Part shown: positions 43,601 through 52,547 of the stretch, in pieces
Layout of the letters: every line of letters starts with the position of its first letter
Position numbering within the stretch: the stretch's first letter is position 1
Origin: Pseudocitrobacter sp913778145
GTDB taxonomy: Bacteria > Pseudomonadota > Gammaproteobacteria > Enterobacterales > Enterobacteriaceae
Length of the DNA stretch: 64,000 nt
Direction: 5' to 3'
Assembly (NCBI GenBank): GCA_035726825.1
Contig: JALNTX010000001.1
Location: forward strand, 434,001 to 498,000
Position numbers and translations under genes: made by a program
The notes under the pieces: model-generated
What the model was told of the DNA's origin: nothing
Database searches by the model: none
Seen by the model: only the letters and a program-made list of their open reading frames with translations

Positions 43601-44065
43601 ATGAATTACCATCAGTACTACCCCGTCGATATCGTCAATGGCCCCGGCACACGCTGCACGCTGTTTGTGGCAGGCTGCGTGCACGAATGCCCCGGCTGCT
43701 ATAACAAAAGCACCTGGCGAGTAAACTCTGGCCAGCCGTTTACCACCGAAATGGCCGATCGCATCATTGCCGATCTCAACGACACGCGCGTGAAGCGTCA
43801 GGGGATTTCACTCTCCGGCGGCGATCCGCTGCATCCGCAAAACGTGCCGGAAATCCTCAAACTGGTTAAACGTATTCACGCAGAATGCCAGGGAAAAGAT
43901 ATCTGGGTGTGGACCGGCTACAAGCTGGACGAGCTGAACGCCGCGCAAATGGAAGTGGTCAATCTCATCAACGTGCTGGTCGACGGTAAGTTTGTGCAGG
44001 ATTTAAAAGATCCGGCGCTTATCTGGCGCGGTAGCAGCAATCAGGTGGTGCACCACCTGCGCTAG
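43601..44065 (+). CDS. nrdG: Anaerobic ribonucleotide reductase-activating protein
   Basis: 154 residues, radical SAM activase for NrdD. The 4Fe-4S motif CVHECPGCYN (CX3CX2C) is at 26-33, followed by LSGGDPL. Length and sequence match E. coli NrdG. The convergent regulator gene ends 25 bases downstream; a 6 bp GC hairpin (44071-44087) lies between. Confidence 0.98.
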   Translation: MNYHQYYPVDIVNGPGTRCTLFVAGCVHECPGCYNKSTWRVNSGQPFTTEMADRIIADLNDTRVKRQGISLSGGDPLHPQNVPEILKLVKRIHAECQGKDIWVWTGYKLDELNAAQMEVVNLINVLVDGKFVQDLKDPALIWRGSSNQVVHHLR

Positions 44066-44090
44066 TCATGGGGGCGACAGCCGCCCCTCC

Positions 44091-46004
44091 TCAAAAACGA
44101 CTCACACACTCCATTGCCACCGCTTTAAACTCCGCAAAATCCCGGCAGGTACACAGCCGTGCCATTGCGCGTTCGCGCAGGAAGGTGACGAAAATATCGT
44201 AGATCGCCATTGCTTCTTCATATTCGCGTTTGCTTATCGCGAGCAGGAAGATGACGTGCGCGGTTTCCTCGCCCCAGGCAATTCCCTGCGGTGCCAGCAC
44301 CGTGTAGACCACCGTTTTTTGTGCCAGCAATCCCAGGGCATGAGGCAGCGCGATGCCGTCGCCAAGCATGGTGCTGACGATGGCTTCACGCTCCACAACT
44401 GAAGAGTGGAACTCGGCGTCAACAAAGCCTTCTTCATGAAGCTGAGCGCAAAGCTCGCTAAATAAGGTCTGTTGGTCGATATCGCCGTCGATAATGCGAA
44501 AATGCGCGGCATCGAAATATTTGTTCAGCATCCACGGACGCGTGCGGTCCACCAGTACCAGCTTGCCGATTTGTTCAAGCTGGAACTCGGTCGGGAACGG
44601 GGCGATGGTCACCACCGGTTTATCTTTTTCGTTGATGCGCGCGGTCGAAATAACAAAGTCTTCGCTGATGCTCTCCCGCTGTTCGTAATCGCGCAGCGAG
44701 AGCACATCAGTCACTTCAATCTGTGGATATTTGCGCTGCAACACCGCTTCAATCATGCGCACCATCGCCGTGCTGGTGTCGCACACCAATAAGACGCGCG
44801 GCTGGCGCTGGTAGCCGATGTTGTAATGCCTCTCCAGCCCGACGCCGATGTGCAGCACCAGGAACCCAACTTCATTTTCGCTGATGGTGTACGGGGTGTA
44901 TTTTCCCCAGCTCGACACCGCCGCCAGCGTCATATCCCACGCCATTGGATAGTGCTGTTTGATGTTATCCAGCAGCGGGTTGGGGATCATGATTTGATAG
45001 CGCACGCGGGTGATCATGGTTTTGATGTGGGTGAGCAGGTCCGCGTGCAGCTGGTCGTCGTTTTGCAGGTTGTAGTTATAGTGGCTGTTGATGTAGCTGA
45101 GGATGTAGTTCACCAGCGCTTCGGCATCGTCGGCGCTGATGGCGCTTGGCGAAACCTGCTGCGTCTGACGCGCGGAAATATGCACGCACAGCCAGGCTTT
45201 CTCCGAGTCGGCCAGCGGTTTGCCCGCCAGCTTTTGCATGGCCGCCGCGATATCGCGCGCCGCCTCGCGCACATTCTGGGATACCTCTTCTTCCGCCGCG
45301 AACTCTGCCAGCGGGAAACCTTCACTAATGCGGCGTACCGCTACCGCACAGTAAAGGCGAATAAAGCGCTCGCCTTCGTCGGTCAGGCGAATCGCGTAGC
45401 GGGTGAGCGTTTCCTGCAACGTTGCGGTGAGCGATGTGATGGCCCCGGCATTGATCGCTTCCGCCATCAGTTGCGCATTAAACCCTTCCTGCTGCGGCAG
45501 TTCCCACAGGATGTCCGTCAGGCACGCGCGAATAGACACCTCGCTGCCAAACAGCTTCATGCCGTGACGCGGGCGCGTCTCCAGCGTCAACTGGTAACGC
45601 TGAAAACGTTCGCGCACGGCGATCATGTCGTTTTGCAACGTGGCGCGGCTGACAAACCACTCATCCGCCAGGTCTTCCAGCTTGAGTGAAAACGCGGATG
45701 TCAGAAAGCGCACCGCCAGTGAATGCTCACGTTCGCTTGCCGTGCGTGGAATACGCAGCGTGCTCGGCGCGCTCTCTTCCAGTTTTTGATAACGTTTCGG
45801 GTCGCTGATATTGAGCTGATAACCGCTGCCGCGCGTAAGCGTAAACTGCGCGCCGTAGCTCGCCAGCAGGGCATTAAGCGCCGTAATATCGGCGCGAACG
45901 GTACGGGTGGAAACGGACAATCGTGCAGCCAGCTCATCCTGCGGCAAAACTTCGTTTTGCAGTAAATTGAACAGTTGGGCTAAACGTTGGTTGGGGAATC
46001 GCAC
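44091..46004 (-). CDS. PRD/EIIB/EIIA transcriptional regulator (MtlR/LicR type)
   Basis: 637 residues from a GTG at 46004 with AAGGAA six bases upstream; a TTG eight codons earlier is less likely. Domains in order: N-terminal HTH (DELAARLSVSTRTVRADI), Mga-like HTH, two PRDs (about 180-390), EIIB-like domain (VLLVCDTSTAMVRMIEA), and fructose-type EIIA (LGDGIALPHALG, acceptor His). DNA-binding activator controlled by PTS phosphorylation. Last gene of the minus-strand operon and its likely regulator. Confidence 0.88.
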   Translation of the reverse strand: MRFPNQRLAQLFNLLQNEVLPQDELAARLSVSTRTVRADITALNALLASYGAQFTLTRGSGYQLNISDPKRYQKLEESAPSTLRIPRTASEREHSLAVRFLTSAFSLKLEDLADEWFVSRATLQNDMIAVRERFQRYQLTLETRPRHGMKLFGSEVSIRACLTDILWELPQQEGFNAQLMAEAINAGAITSLTATLQETLTRYAIRLTDEGERFIRLYCAVAVRRISEGFPLAEFAAEEEVSQNVREAARDIAAAMQKLAGKPLADSEKAWLCVHISARQTQQVSPSAISADDAEALVNYILSYINSHYNYNLQNDDQLHADLLTHIKTMITRVRYQIMIPNPLLDNIKQHYPMAWDMTLAAVSSWGKYTPYTISENEVGFLVLHIGVGLERHYNIGYQRQPRVLLVCDTSTAMVRMIEAVLQRKYPQIEVTDVLSLRDYEQRESISEDFVISTARINEKDKPVVTIAPFPTEFQLEQIGKLVLVDRTRPWMLNKYFDAAHFRIIDGDIDQQTLFSELCAQLHEEGFVDAEFHSSVVEREAIVSTMLGDGIALPHALGLLAQKTVVYTVLAPQGIAWGEETAHVIFLLAISKREYEEAMAIYDIFVTFLRERAMARLCTCRDFAEFKAVAMECVSRF

Positions 46005-46024
46005 GTCAGTTTCCTTATTACGCC

Positions 46025-47176
46025 TCAAGGGTTAAACGAAATCACCATCTGTGATGGGCTGCCCACCGAGGTATATTCGGGGACAAACGTCAGCTTGCCA
46101 TCGTCAGGCGCGACGCGAAAACGGGTGATGTTATCGCTGCGCTGATTCATCACGTACAGCCAGCGACCCGCGCTATCCAGCGTCAGGCTGCGCGGGTAGT
46201 CGCCTCGCGTCCATATATTATCATTTTGAATCAATGAACCATCATTCATAACCGTGAAGTGAGTAATACTGTTATGCAGGCGATTGGCAACGTAGAGCTG
46301 TTTTCCATCCGCGCTGATTGCCAGCCCGGCGGCGAAGCTGGTTCCCTGATACGTTTTCGGCAGCGACGATACCGTTTTCTCTTCCTGGAGTTGCCCGGTT
46401 GCGGCATCGAGGCGGTAATGCGTCAGCGTGGAAGACTCTTCGTTAATCAACCAAAGCCCATCGCCTTTTGCTGTAAACACAAAATGACGCGGCCCCGCGC
46501 CCGGTGACGAAGCGTTGATGAATGGCGGCGTGTTGGGGATCAACTTGCCGCTCTTTTCATCCAGCCGATACTGGTAGATCCGATCGAGGCCCAGATCGGT
46601 AGAAAAAACATATTTCCCGCTGGGATCGGCGGCGATCATGTGGGCATGCGGGCCGTTATGATCGCTGGCGGCAAAGCTGCCTTTGACCGCAGCCGCCGGT
46701 TTCGCGGCACCGGGATCACCCGCATCCTGATGAAAGTCGCTGGCCTCCGCCAGGCTGCCATCAGCTTTCACCGGCAACATCGCTACGGAACCGCTGACGT
46801 AATTCGCCACCAGCAGATGCTTTCCGCCAGGCGTCAGCGAGAGATACACTGGCCCCGCGCCGCCGGATGAAACCTGATTCAGTTCATGAAGTGCGCCCTT
46901 CTCATCCACCCGCAACGCCTGCACCACGCCCTTCTCTTCTTCACTTGCGACATACAGGGTTTTGCCATCGGCAGAGACGGTAAGCTGCGCAGCGTTCGGT
47001 AGCGTGCTGACCAGCGTTTTATCGCTTAACGCCCCGGTTTGGCTGTCGAGGGTAAAGCGGTACACGCCTTCACCGTTGGGGTTGTAAGTGCCCACCCACG
47101 CATATTGCGTCTGCGCGATGGCGGTGGTGGCAAGCAAAGAAAGTGAAGCGACAAGCAGGTGGCGGGATGGGTGCAT
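46025..47176 (-). CDS. Periplasmic lactonase-family beta-propeller protein
   Basis: 383 residues with a cleavable signal peptide (cut near ATTAIA/QTQ). Seven-bladed propeller of the 6-phosphogluconolactonase (Pgl/YbhE) family, with repeated SADGKTLYVA-type blades. Unlike cytosolic YbhE it is exported. It may open a sugar-acid lactone before uptake. It lies between the aldolase gene (after repeat copy 3) and the regulator gene, 20 bases upstream of the latter. Confidence 0.82.
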   Translation of the reverse strand: MHPSRHLLVASLSLLATTAIAQTQYAWVGTYNPNGEGVYRFTLDSQTGALSDKTLVSTLPNAAQLTVSADGKTLYVASEEEKGVVQALRVDEKGALHELNQVSSGGAGPVYLSLTPGGKHLLVANYVSGSVAMLPVKADGSLAEASDFHQDAGDPGAAKPAAAVKGSFAASDHNGPHAHMIAADPSGKYVFSTDLGLDRIYQYRLDEKSGKLIPNTPPFINASSPGAGPRHFVFTAKGDGLWLINEESSTLTHYRLDAATGQLQEEKTVSSLPKTYQGTSFAAGLAISADGKQLYVANRLHNSITHFTVMNDGSLIQNDNIWTRGDYPRSLTLDSAGRWLYVMNQRSDNITRFRVAPDDGKLTFVPEYTSVGSPSQMVISFNP

Positions 47177-47208
47177 GGTGGCTCCTTGGGAATGGTGTGG
47201 TTGGTTTC

Positions 47209-47316
47209 CCCCTCACCCCGGCCCTCTCCCGCAGGGAGAGGGTGAAAACCAGCGCAGGTCTTTCACATTTGCACTGTCGGTCCCCTCTCCCTGTGGGAGA
47301 GGGTTAGGGTGAGGGG
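47209..47316. repeat. Extragenic inverted repeat, copy 3 of 5
   Basis: 108 bp between the aldolase and lactonase genes. CCCCTCACCCCGG arm, hairpin with CGCA/CTGTG-type loops, variable middle, TTAGGGTGAGGGG arm. Interrupts an otherwise tight operon. Confidence 0.9.
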
Positions 47317-47324
47317 GCCCCTTA

Positions 47325-48065
47325 TTACTTCACTAACGCCTTCGTCATCTCCAGCAGCGCGCGCACGTCGTCCGGGCGAGTGTTGCCGCTGGCTTTATCA
47401 ATAATAGAACTGTAGATGTGCGGGATGATTTTGCTTACGCCGGCATCGAGCGCAATTTGCAGGATCTCGCTGAAGTTCTCCAGATCGATGCCACCCGTTG
47501 GTTCCAGCCAGAAGTCGTGACGTGCGCAGGCTTCCGCCACCGCTTTGTATTCCTCACGACACTTCAGGCCGCCCATCGGGAAGTATTTGATTGAGCTGCC
47601 GCCCATATCTTTCAGCAGGGCAATCGCCGTTTCAACCGGCACGATACCGTCCGGCGCGGTGCTGCTCAGCGGCCCGGTGGAGATTTTCACCATGCCAGGC
47701 GTGCCGGTTGGCGAGACCAGGCCGTTCACCACGGTGTCGTTCTGCCCCAGCAGCGCGCGGCTGGTTCCTACGCCGGTAAAGACCTGGTTGACGTGTTGCG
47801 GCTGCACTTCAGCGGAAATGGCGCTGACCATCGCCGACTGGTTCGGGTCGCCCGCGCCCAGACCCACGGAGAGCGCATTATCAATCCGCGCCGCGTAGTC
47901 ACGCATATCGGCTACGGCACTTGCCACGTCCGGGTAATTTTTGGAGAGCACGCCCACCAGCACATGACCTTCCGCCGCTTCATAAATCTCGCTGGCGTTC
48001 TCTTTGCTGCCCGCCAGAACGTTCAGGCAGACGCGGTCACGGTAAAAGTTTGGGGTCAATTTCAT
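47325..48065 (-). CDS. 2-dehydro-3-deoxy-6-phosphogluconate aldolase, DgaF-like
   Basis: 246 residues. Resembles DgaF, the KDPG aldolase of the Salmonella D-glucosaminate (dga) pathway, which yields pyruvate and glyceraldehyde-3-phosphate. Conserved segments: GLGAGDP, IKYFPMGG (likely Schiff-base Lys in SSIKYFP), and EPTGGIDLENF. Its start overlaps the end of the DgaE-like gene by 4 bases, so the two are coupled as in dga. Confidence 0.88.
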   Translation of the reverse strand: MKLTPNFYRDRVCLNVLAGSKENASEIYEAAEGHVLVGVLSKNYPDVASAVADMRDYAARIDNALSVGLGAGDPNQSAMVSAISAEVQPQHVNQVFTGVGTSRALLGQNDTVVNGLVSPTGTPGMVKISTGPLSSTAPDGIVPVETAIALLKDMGGSSIKYFPMGGLKCREEYKAVAEACARHDFWLEPTGGIDLENFSEILQIALDAGVSKIIPHIYSSIIDKASGNTRPDDVRALLEMTKALVK

Positions 48066-49180
48066 GCGTTAATCTCCTGTTTGATCACTTCAGCAATACG
48101 GCGGGCCACAATCTCCAGCTGCGCCTGGTCGACGCTGCGAACGTCGGCTTCGATAATGCCTTCGTTGGCTTTGTAGCCACGGAAGTAGATGGCGTATTGT
48201 CCCTGCTTGAGCGCGTCGACCAGCTCACCCGTGCCAATGCCGGTGACGGCTTCGTCGAATTTAATTTCGGTACGCGCGATGTCGCGCCCGGCACTATCCC
48301 AGACCACACGAGCGGACACACCGTTGAGCCTATTCAGTGCGTCGATAAACGGCGTCATCTTCGCTACCATCTCCGCGCCGCTCTCTTTCGTTGCGCTAAG
48401 GTAATGTTCAATGGCGCAGGTCAGGCCGAGAATGCCCTCTTTGCCGACTTTCATCGCGCGGCCTATGCCCGCCGACTGGCGCTTCACCCACTCCACGTAC
48501 TGGGTTTTGCCGATCACCAGCCCGCTGGTCGGCCCTTCAATGGCTTTCGCCCCGCTGTAAATCACCAGGTCTGCGCCCGAGCGGTAGTAGCACTGCAAGT
48601 CTTCTTCCGCCGCCGCATCGACGATCAGCGGCAGATTGTGTTTGCGCGCGACAACAACCGCCTGCTCGACGCTAAGCATGCTTTTCTGTACGCAGTGGTG
48701 CGATTTGATATAGAGAATGGCCGCCGTGCGCGGGGTAATTGCCGCCGCCAACTGTGCTGCCGAGCATTCGTTGGCGTAACCCGCTTCCACCAGTTTGCCG
48801 CCGCCCAGCGCCACCATGGTACCCACCGGCGCGCCGAAGTTAACGTTGTGGCCTTTCGGCAGCACAATTTCGTTGTTTTCAACTGGCGTGATATGCAGGT
48901 TTTCCAGCAGCCAGTCGCTGTCTTTCACCAGCACCGCCGCCACGGACTGCGCGATACCCGCCGATGCACAGGAGACGACCGTCGCCCCTTCCACATCCAG
49001 CAAATTAGCGATGTACGCGCCAGTTTTATTGACCAGGTCTTTCATCTCGAAGTACTGGTTCATGCCGTCCATCGCTGCCTGAACCACTTCCGGGCGTGGG
49101 GTTGAAACGCCCAGCGCGGTCATGCGGCCAGAGGTGTTAATCACTTGTTTTAAATTGTATTTCTCAAAAATCGAAGGCAT
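48062..49180 (-). CDS. DgaE-like PLP-dependent ammonia lyase
   Basis: 372 residues from the ATG at 49180, AAGGGAG eight bases upstream; a GTG at 49189 overlaps that site. SelA-like fold-type I PLP enzyme with Lys in VIYSGAKAIEGPTSG. In the dga pathway DgaE turns glucosaminate-6-phosphate into KDPG and ammonia. Here the substrate is inferred to be similar. Overlaps the amidohydrolase gene by 17 bases. Confidence 0.88.
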   Translation of the reverse strand: MPSIFEKYNLKQVINTSGRMTALGVSTPRPEVVQAAMDGMNQYFEMKDLVNKTGAYIANLLDVEGATVVSCASAGIAQSVAAVLVKDSDWLLENLHITPVENNEIVLPKGHNVNFGAPVGTMVALGGGKLVEAGYANECSAAQLAAAITPRTAAILYIKSHHCVQKSMLSVEQAVVVARKHNLPLIVDAAAEEDLQCYYRSGADLVIYSGAKAIEGPTSGLVIGKTQYVEWVKRQSAGIGRAMKVGKEGILGLTCAIEHYLSATKESGAEMVAKMTPFIDALNRLNGVSARVVWDSAGRDIARTEIKFDEAVTGIGTGELVDALKQGQYAIYFRGYKANEGIIEADVRSVDQAQLEIVARRIAEVIKQEINA

Positions 49181-50297
49181 TTTCTGCACTCCCTTGTTCG
49201 GTCATATAGCCTTTGCCTGCGCGAACGGCAGCCAGCGGCACCAGAATTTTGTCAGCCTGAAGCGACACGTTTTCCGCATCGGTCAGGCTCATCGGTTGAT
49301 CTTTCACGCTGAAAATCGTCAGATCCGCGTCCATCCCCGGCGCCAGGCGACCTTTATGAGTCAGACGTAAGCCTTCTGCGGCATGCGAGGTGACGCAGGC
49401 AATGACCTGCGGCAGCGACAGACCGATGGCGAGGAATTTAGACATCACCAGCGCCAGCGAGCGAACCGGGCCGTCGATACGGTTACGGCAGTAGATATCG
49501 GAACTGATGGTGTGCGGCAGAATGCCCATCGCGATGGCGCGTTTCGCCACCTCAAAGCTGAAGCTTGCGGTACCGTGGCCAACATCAAGACGCACGCCAC
49601 GCTTCAGCGCGCGCGTAATTGAGGCGCGCAGTTCACCTTCCGGCGTCAGAATGCGGTTCGGTTTGCCGTTGTAGCAGTGGGTAATGATGTCGCCGGAACT
49701 CAGCAGGTCGGCAATCTCATCCAGATTCGGCGGGTTATTGCCGATATGCACCATCAGCGGCAGATCGCCGTTGGCTTGCTGCATCGCTTTCGCATGTTCC
49801 AGCGGGGTGATGCCGTTTTCGCCCACCACACTGCTGCTCATCCGCGCCTTCAGGCCGACGATGAAATCGGGGTGACGTTTCACCGCTTCTTTCACCGCAT
49901 CGGCGTCGATATTGGCCATATTGGCCAGCTCGTTCTGGGCAATCAGCCCGACGCGGGAGATATTCAGCAGCGCATAAACATCGGTCGCCGCCTGGCGGGT
50001 GAGTTCATAGAACTCATCCACGTCATCCGCCCCGGTGCTACCGGCATCAATAACGGTGGTTACGCCGGTGGCGATACCGACGCTATCGGGTTCATCGTGA
50101 TAAATCGGTGATTTCGGGTAGCAGTGAACGTGGGAGTCAATCCAGCCCGCGCTGACGTAGTAGTTGCCGTGCAGGTCGATCGTTTTCTTGGCGGGTGACG
50201 TCAGGTCGCCCAGCGCGTGAATTAAGCCATCCTGAATGGCGATATCGGTCAGGGTATCGTCGACGAGGCGCGCACCGCGCAGGAGTAAATCAAACAT
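49164..50297 (-). CDS. Amidohydrolase/deacetylase family metallohydrolase
   Basis: 377 residues of the amidohydrolase superfamily (dihydroorotase-like). Metal motif DSHVHCY near residue 54, a candidate carboxylated Lys in GLKARMSSS, later His in MVHIGNN and THCYNG, and Asp in ISSDIYCR. May deacylate an N-acyl sugar acid to give the DgaE substrate. This role is inferred from gene order. Confidence 0.85.
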   Translation of the reverse strand: MFDLLLRGARLVDDTLTDIAIQDGLIHALGDLTSPAKKTIDLHGNYYVSAGWIDSHVHCYPKSPIYHDEPDSVGIATGVTTVIDAGSTGADDVDEFYELTRQAATDVYALLNISRVGLIAQNELANMANIDADAVKEAVKRHPDFIVGLKARMSSSVVGENGITPLEHAKAMQQANGDLPLMVHIGNNPPNLDEIADLLSSGDIITHCYNGKPNRILTPEGELRASITRALKRGVRLDVGHGTASFSFEVAKRAIAMGILPHTISSDIYCRNRIDGPVRSLALVMSKFLAIGLSLPQVIACVTSHAAEGLRLTHKGRLAPGMDADLTIFSVKDQPMSLTDAENVSLQADKILVPLAAVRAGKGYMTEQGSAENAFDF

Positions 50298-50344
50298 CTC
50301 GTTCTCCTGATAGAGCGGGCGTTTTCACGCCCGCCAGGGTCATT

Positions 50345-50414
50345 GCCGGATGACGGCGTTACCGCCTTATCCGGCCTACCGTTCGTAGGCCTGATAAGCG
50401 AAGCGCCATCAGGC
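50345..50414. repeat. BIME: two opposed REP units
   Basis: GCCGGATGACGGCG through CCTTATCCGGCCTAC (50345-50379) and GTAGGCCTGATAAGC through GCCATCAGGC (50385-50414), between the DUF4310 and amidohydrolase genes. A short hairpin from GCGGGCGTTTTCACGCCCGC lies just beside it (about 50316-50335). Confidence 0.82.
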
Positions 50415-50416
50415 AG

Positions 50417-51061
50417 TTAGCTAATCGCGATTGGGAACAGCGCACCAAACAGCATCGCACCCAGAATCGCACCGCCGGTAATCGGCTTCTGCCAGAGGTA
50501 GAAAAGCAGCGCGCCAAGCAGAGAACCGATACCGATTGGAATGGATGCGGTCATCGCGCTGAGAATAATCAACGGGCCGAGGAAGCGGCCAGAGGCGTTA
50601 CCTGCGCCCATCATCACGTCCGCCCCGTAGGTCGAGTCGCTCTGATTGATGGTGAACTTACGCGCCAGAATAATGACGTAACCAATCGCCAGGCCAATCA
50701 CCAGGCCGGTAATCAGTGAAGCGATAAAGTTGGTCACCGGGAACATGATGCCCGCGCCCAGCAGCAGTGCCGGAACGCCGAGGCCGACGCCGGTTTGAAT
50801 CGCACCGCCAATATCCAGAATCCCGACCAGCGAACCTTCGATGATGCGAGCAAACAGGAAGCTTGCGCCAAACGCCGCCACCGCGCCGTAAGCGCCGGTA
50901 TCAATCCCGGCACGCAGCATCGATACAAACGCGACTTCGTTAAATGCGCCGATGCCGTAGAGGTAGTACATGTGCGTCCCGGCGAATACGCCGGAAGAGA
51001 GCAGGCCAACAAAGATCGGGAACGACCAGTCGGCATACCAAAAACCTTTATTCTGTTCCAT
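50417..51061 (-). CDS. DUF4310 multi-spanning membrane protein
   Basis: 214 residues, about six to seven hydrophobic segments with Gly/Ala-rich helices (GVGLGVPALLLGAGIMFP, GNASGRFLGPLIILSA). Matches my memory of DUF4310, found with DUF4311, DUF4312 and SFCGS proteins. No known transporter motif. Probably one of two channel-forming subunits of an uncharacterised transporter. Starts 14 bases after the DUF4311 gene. Confidence 0.82.
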   Translation of the reverse strand: MEQNKGFWYADWSFPIFVGLLSSGVFAGTHMYYLYGIGAFNEVAFVSMLRAGIDTGAYGAVAAFGASFLFARIIEGSLVGILDIGGAIQTGVGLGVPALLLGAGIMFPVTNFIASLITGLVIGLAIGYVIILARKFTINQSDSTYGADVMMGAGNASGRFLGPLIILSAMTASIPIGIGSLLGALLFYLWQKPITGGAILGAMLFGALFPIAIS

Positions 51062-51074
51062 TTCGAGGCTCCCG

Positions 51075-51851
51075 TTATTTGCCGCTGAGCGAGCTGTGGA
51101 TCAGATCGAGCCAGTTCGGCACGGTCAGGTGGAAGGATTCGATCATCTTCATGTCGAAGCCGCGGAAGAAGGCGCTCAGGACAAACAGCACCACGATGGC
51201 GCTCATCATCACTTTGGTGATACGGTTCCAGCCGCTCTCTTCAACGCCCTTACCAATCAGGATACCCAGCACCAGACCCGGTACGGCGTTCCCCATGATC
51301 ATCTGCGCCGCGCCGCCAAAGACGGTGGCCCAGAAGCCCGATTTCTTGCCCGCGTCAATTGCCGCCAGCCAGAAGATAACCGGCATCACCGTGTTCACCA
51401 GCAGGTTCGCTGCCGGAACCAGTACCTTAACGGCGGTCACCTGAAGTGATTCCGGCACTGATGAGGCGGTTAAGTTGAGGAAGGTGACGACCAGCATGCC
51501 GATCACGCCGCAGGCAATCGCCATTTTCTTCGGATCGTGCAGCGTCTCGCCGACGTTACGGTTTTTGATCATCAGCGCCGCCGCGCCCCAGTTCGGGATG
51601 ATGCGGTGGTCAACGTCCTGGGTAAATGAACCTGCTGCAACGGAAGAAGCCCAGGCGTTAAAGAAGAAGCCAAGGCCAAAGGAGAAGTGTGACGCCGGGT
51701 CGCCTTCACAGGAGTTCAGCTCCCCCAACGTACGAAACGCGCCCATACCTTGCGTGGTAGGCGCATGGAACATGCGTGCAGCACCGGCCCCTACACCGAC
51801 GCCGACCAGGCCGCCGATAATGAGCGATTTTATTAATATAATTAAGAACAT
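51075..51851 (-). CDS. DUF4311 multi-spanning membrane protein
   Basis: 258 residues with several membrane helices (LIIGGLVGVGVGAGAARMF at the N-terminus, ACGVIGMLVVTFLNL, AIVVLFVLSAFFRGF). A polar loop with NSCEGDPASHFSFGLG is conserved-looking and may bind substrate. Second membrane subunit of the putative transporter. Confidence 0.82.
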   Translation of the reverse strand: MFLIILIKSLIIGGLVGVGVGAGAARMFHAPTTQGMGAFRTLGELNSCEGDPASHFSFGLGFFFNAWASSVAAGSFTQDVDHRIIPNWGAAALMIKNRNVGETLHDPKKMAIACGVIGMLVVTFLNLTASSVPESLQVTAVKVLVPAANLLVNTVMPVIFWLAAIDAGKKSGFWATVFGGAAQMIMGNAVPGLVLGILIGKGVEESGWNRITKVMMSAIVVLFVLSAFFRGFDMKMIESFHLTVPNWLDLIHSSLSGK

Positions 51852-51872
51852 CAGTCTGCCCTTCTGTGTGAT

Positions 51873-52169
51873 TTAGCTCTGCGTGACGAAATCCACGTTG
51901 TCGAGATTGATGGCGGTCACGTTGACGGTCACATCCAGCTCCACGCTGTAGGTGCGTCGTTCCCGGCGCAAAAAGAAGAATAAGAAGGCTTCTTTACGCA
52001 CCGCTTCATACGCATGAACAACCTGCACATCCTGTGGCTCAATACGCAGTAAGATGTGCGGTGTATCTTTCATCACCGCGGCCTGGACATGGTTTAGCGC
52101 GTCGGCAAAGGCACGCGCTTTGGCGTCGCCTTTACCTTTAACTCTCACCGTTTTGGTGAATTGTTGTTT
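51873..52169 (-). CDS. DUF4312 small soluble protein
   Basis: 98 residues from the ATG at 52169, five bases after the SFCGS stop. Starts MKQQFTKTVRVKGKGDAK. Soluble alpha/beta protein with His in NHVQAAVM, DTPHILL and VVHAYEAV that could in principle be phosphorylated. Its place between a soluble Cys protein and membrane proteins resembles PTS EIIA/EIIB gene order, by analogy only. Confidence 0.8.
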   Translation of the reverse strand, partial: KQQFTKTVRVKGKGDAKARAFADALNHVQAAVMKDTPHILLRIEPQDVQVVHAYEAVRKEAFLFFFLRRERRTYSVELDVTVNVTAINLDNVDFVTQS

Positions 52170-52174
52170 CATAC

Positions 52175-52537
52175 TCACGCGCCGTACTTCTTCTGCCACG
52201 CCTGTACCAGACGCTCGCCCAGCTCTTCTTTATCCATAAAACCGAAGCCCAGTACGTTGCAGCCTTCGTTAATCGCGGTAACGCCTTCATCTACGGAACG
52301 CATACCGTATTTGGCTTTGTAGCCATATTTGGTCTGCGCGGTAATCGCACCCGCACCGCCGCTGCCGCAGAAGGAGATGCCGAACGTGGCGTTTTCCGCT
52401 TTCATCATGTCGCCCAGCTTCATGTCAGCAGCGACACCCGGTACGACCACGGCACGACCACCGGCTTTCTCAACGCCTGCTGCCACTTTCTGGCCTTTGC
52501 CTAAACGATCGCCAATCACAACGGTAATCTGTTCCAT
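52175..52537 (-). CDS. Glycine-rich SFCGS-family protein
   Basis: 120 residues from the ATG at 52537 with GGAG-type ribosome site upstream; the open frame further upstream overlaps the PRD gene and is not used. The defining motif GISFCGSGGAGAI contains one exposed-looking Cys. Rossmann-like alternation of strands and helices. The Cys in a Gly-rich loop recalls EIIB phospho-Cys loops; this is my inference. Confidence 0.83.
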   Translation of the reverse strand: MEQITVVIGDRLGKGQKVAAGVEKAGGRAVVVPGVAADMKLGDMMKAENATFGISFCGSGGAGAITAQTKYGYKAKYGMRSVDEGVTAINEGCNVLGFGFMDKEELGERLVQAWQKKYGA

Positions 52538-52547
52538 GTTTTGCTCC

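Noticed and set aside
48085..49105. 394-codon plus-strand open frame opposite the DgaE-like gene
   Set aside because: Antisense shadow; no ribosome site or family features, while the minus-strand protein has an intact PLP site.
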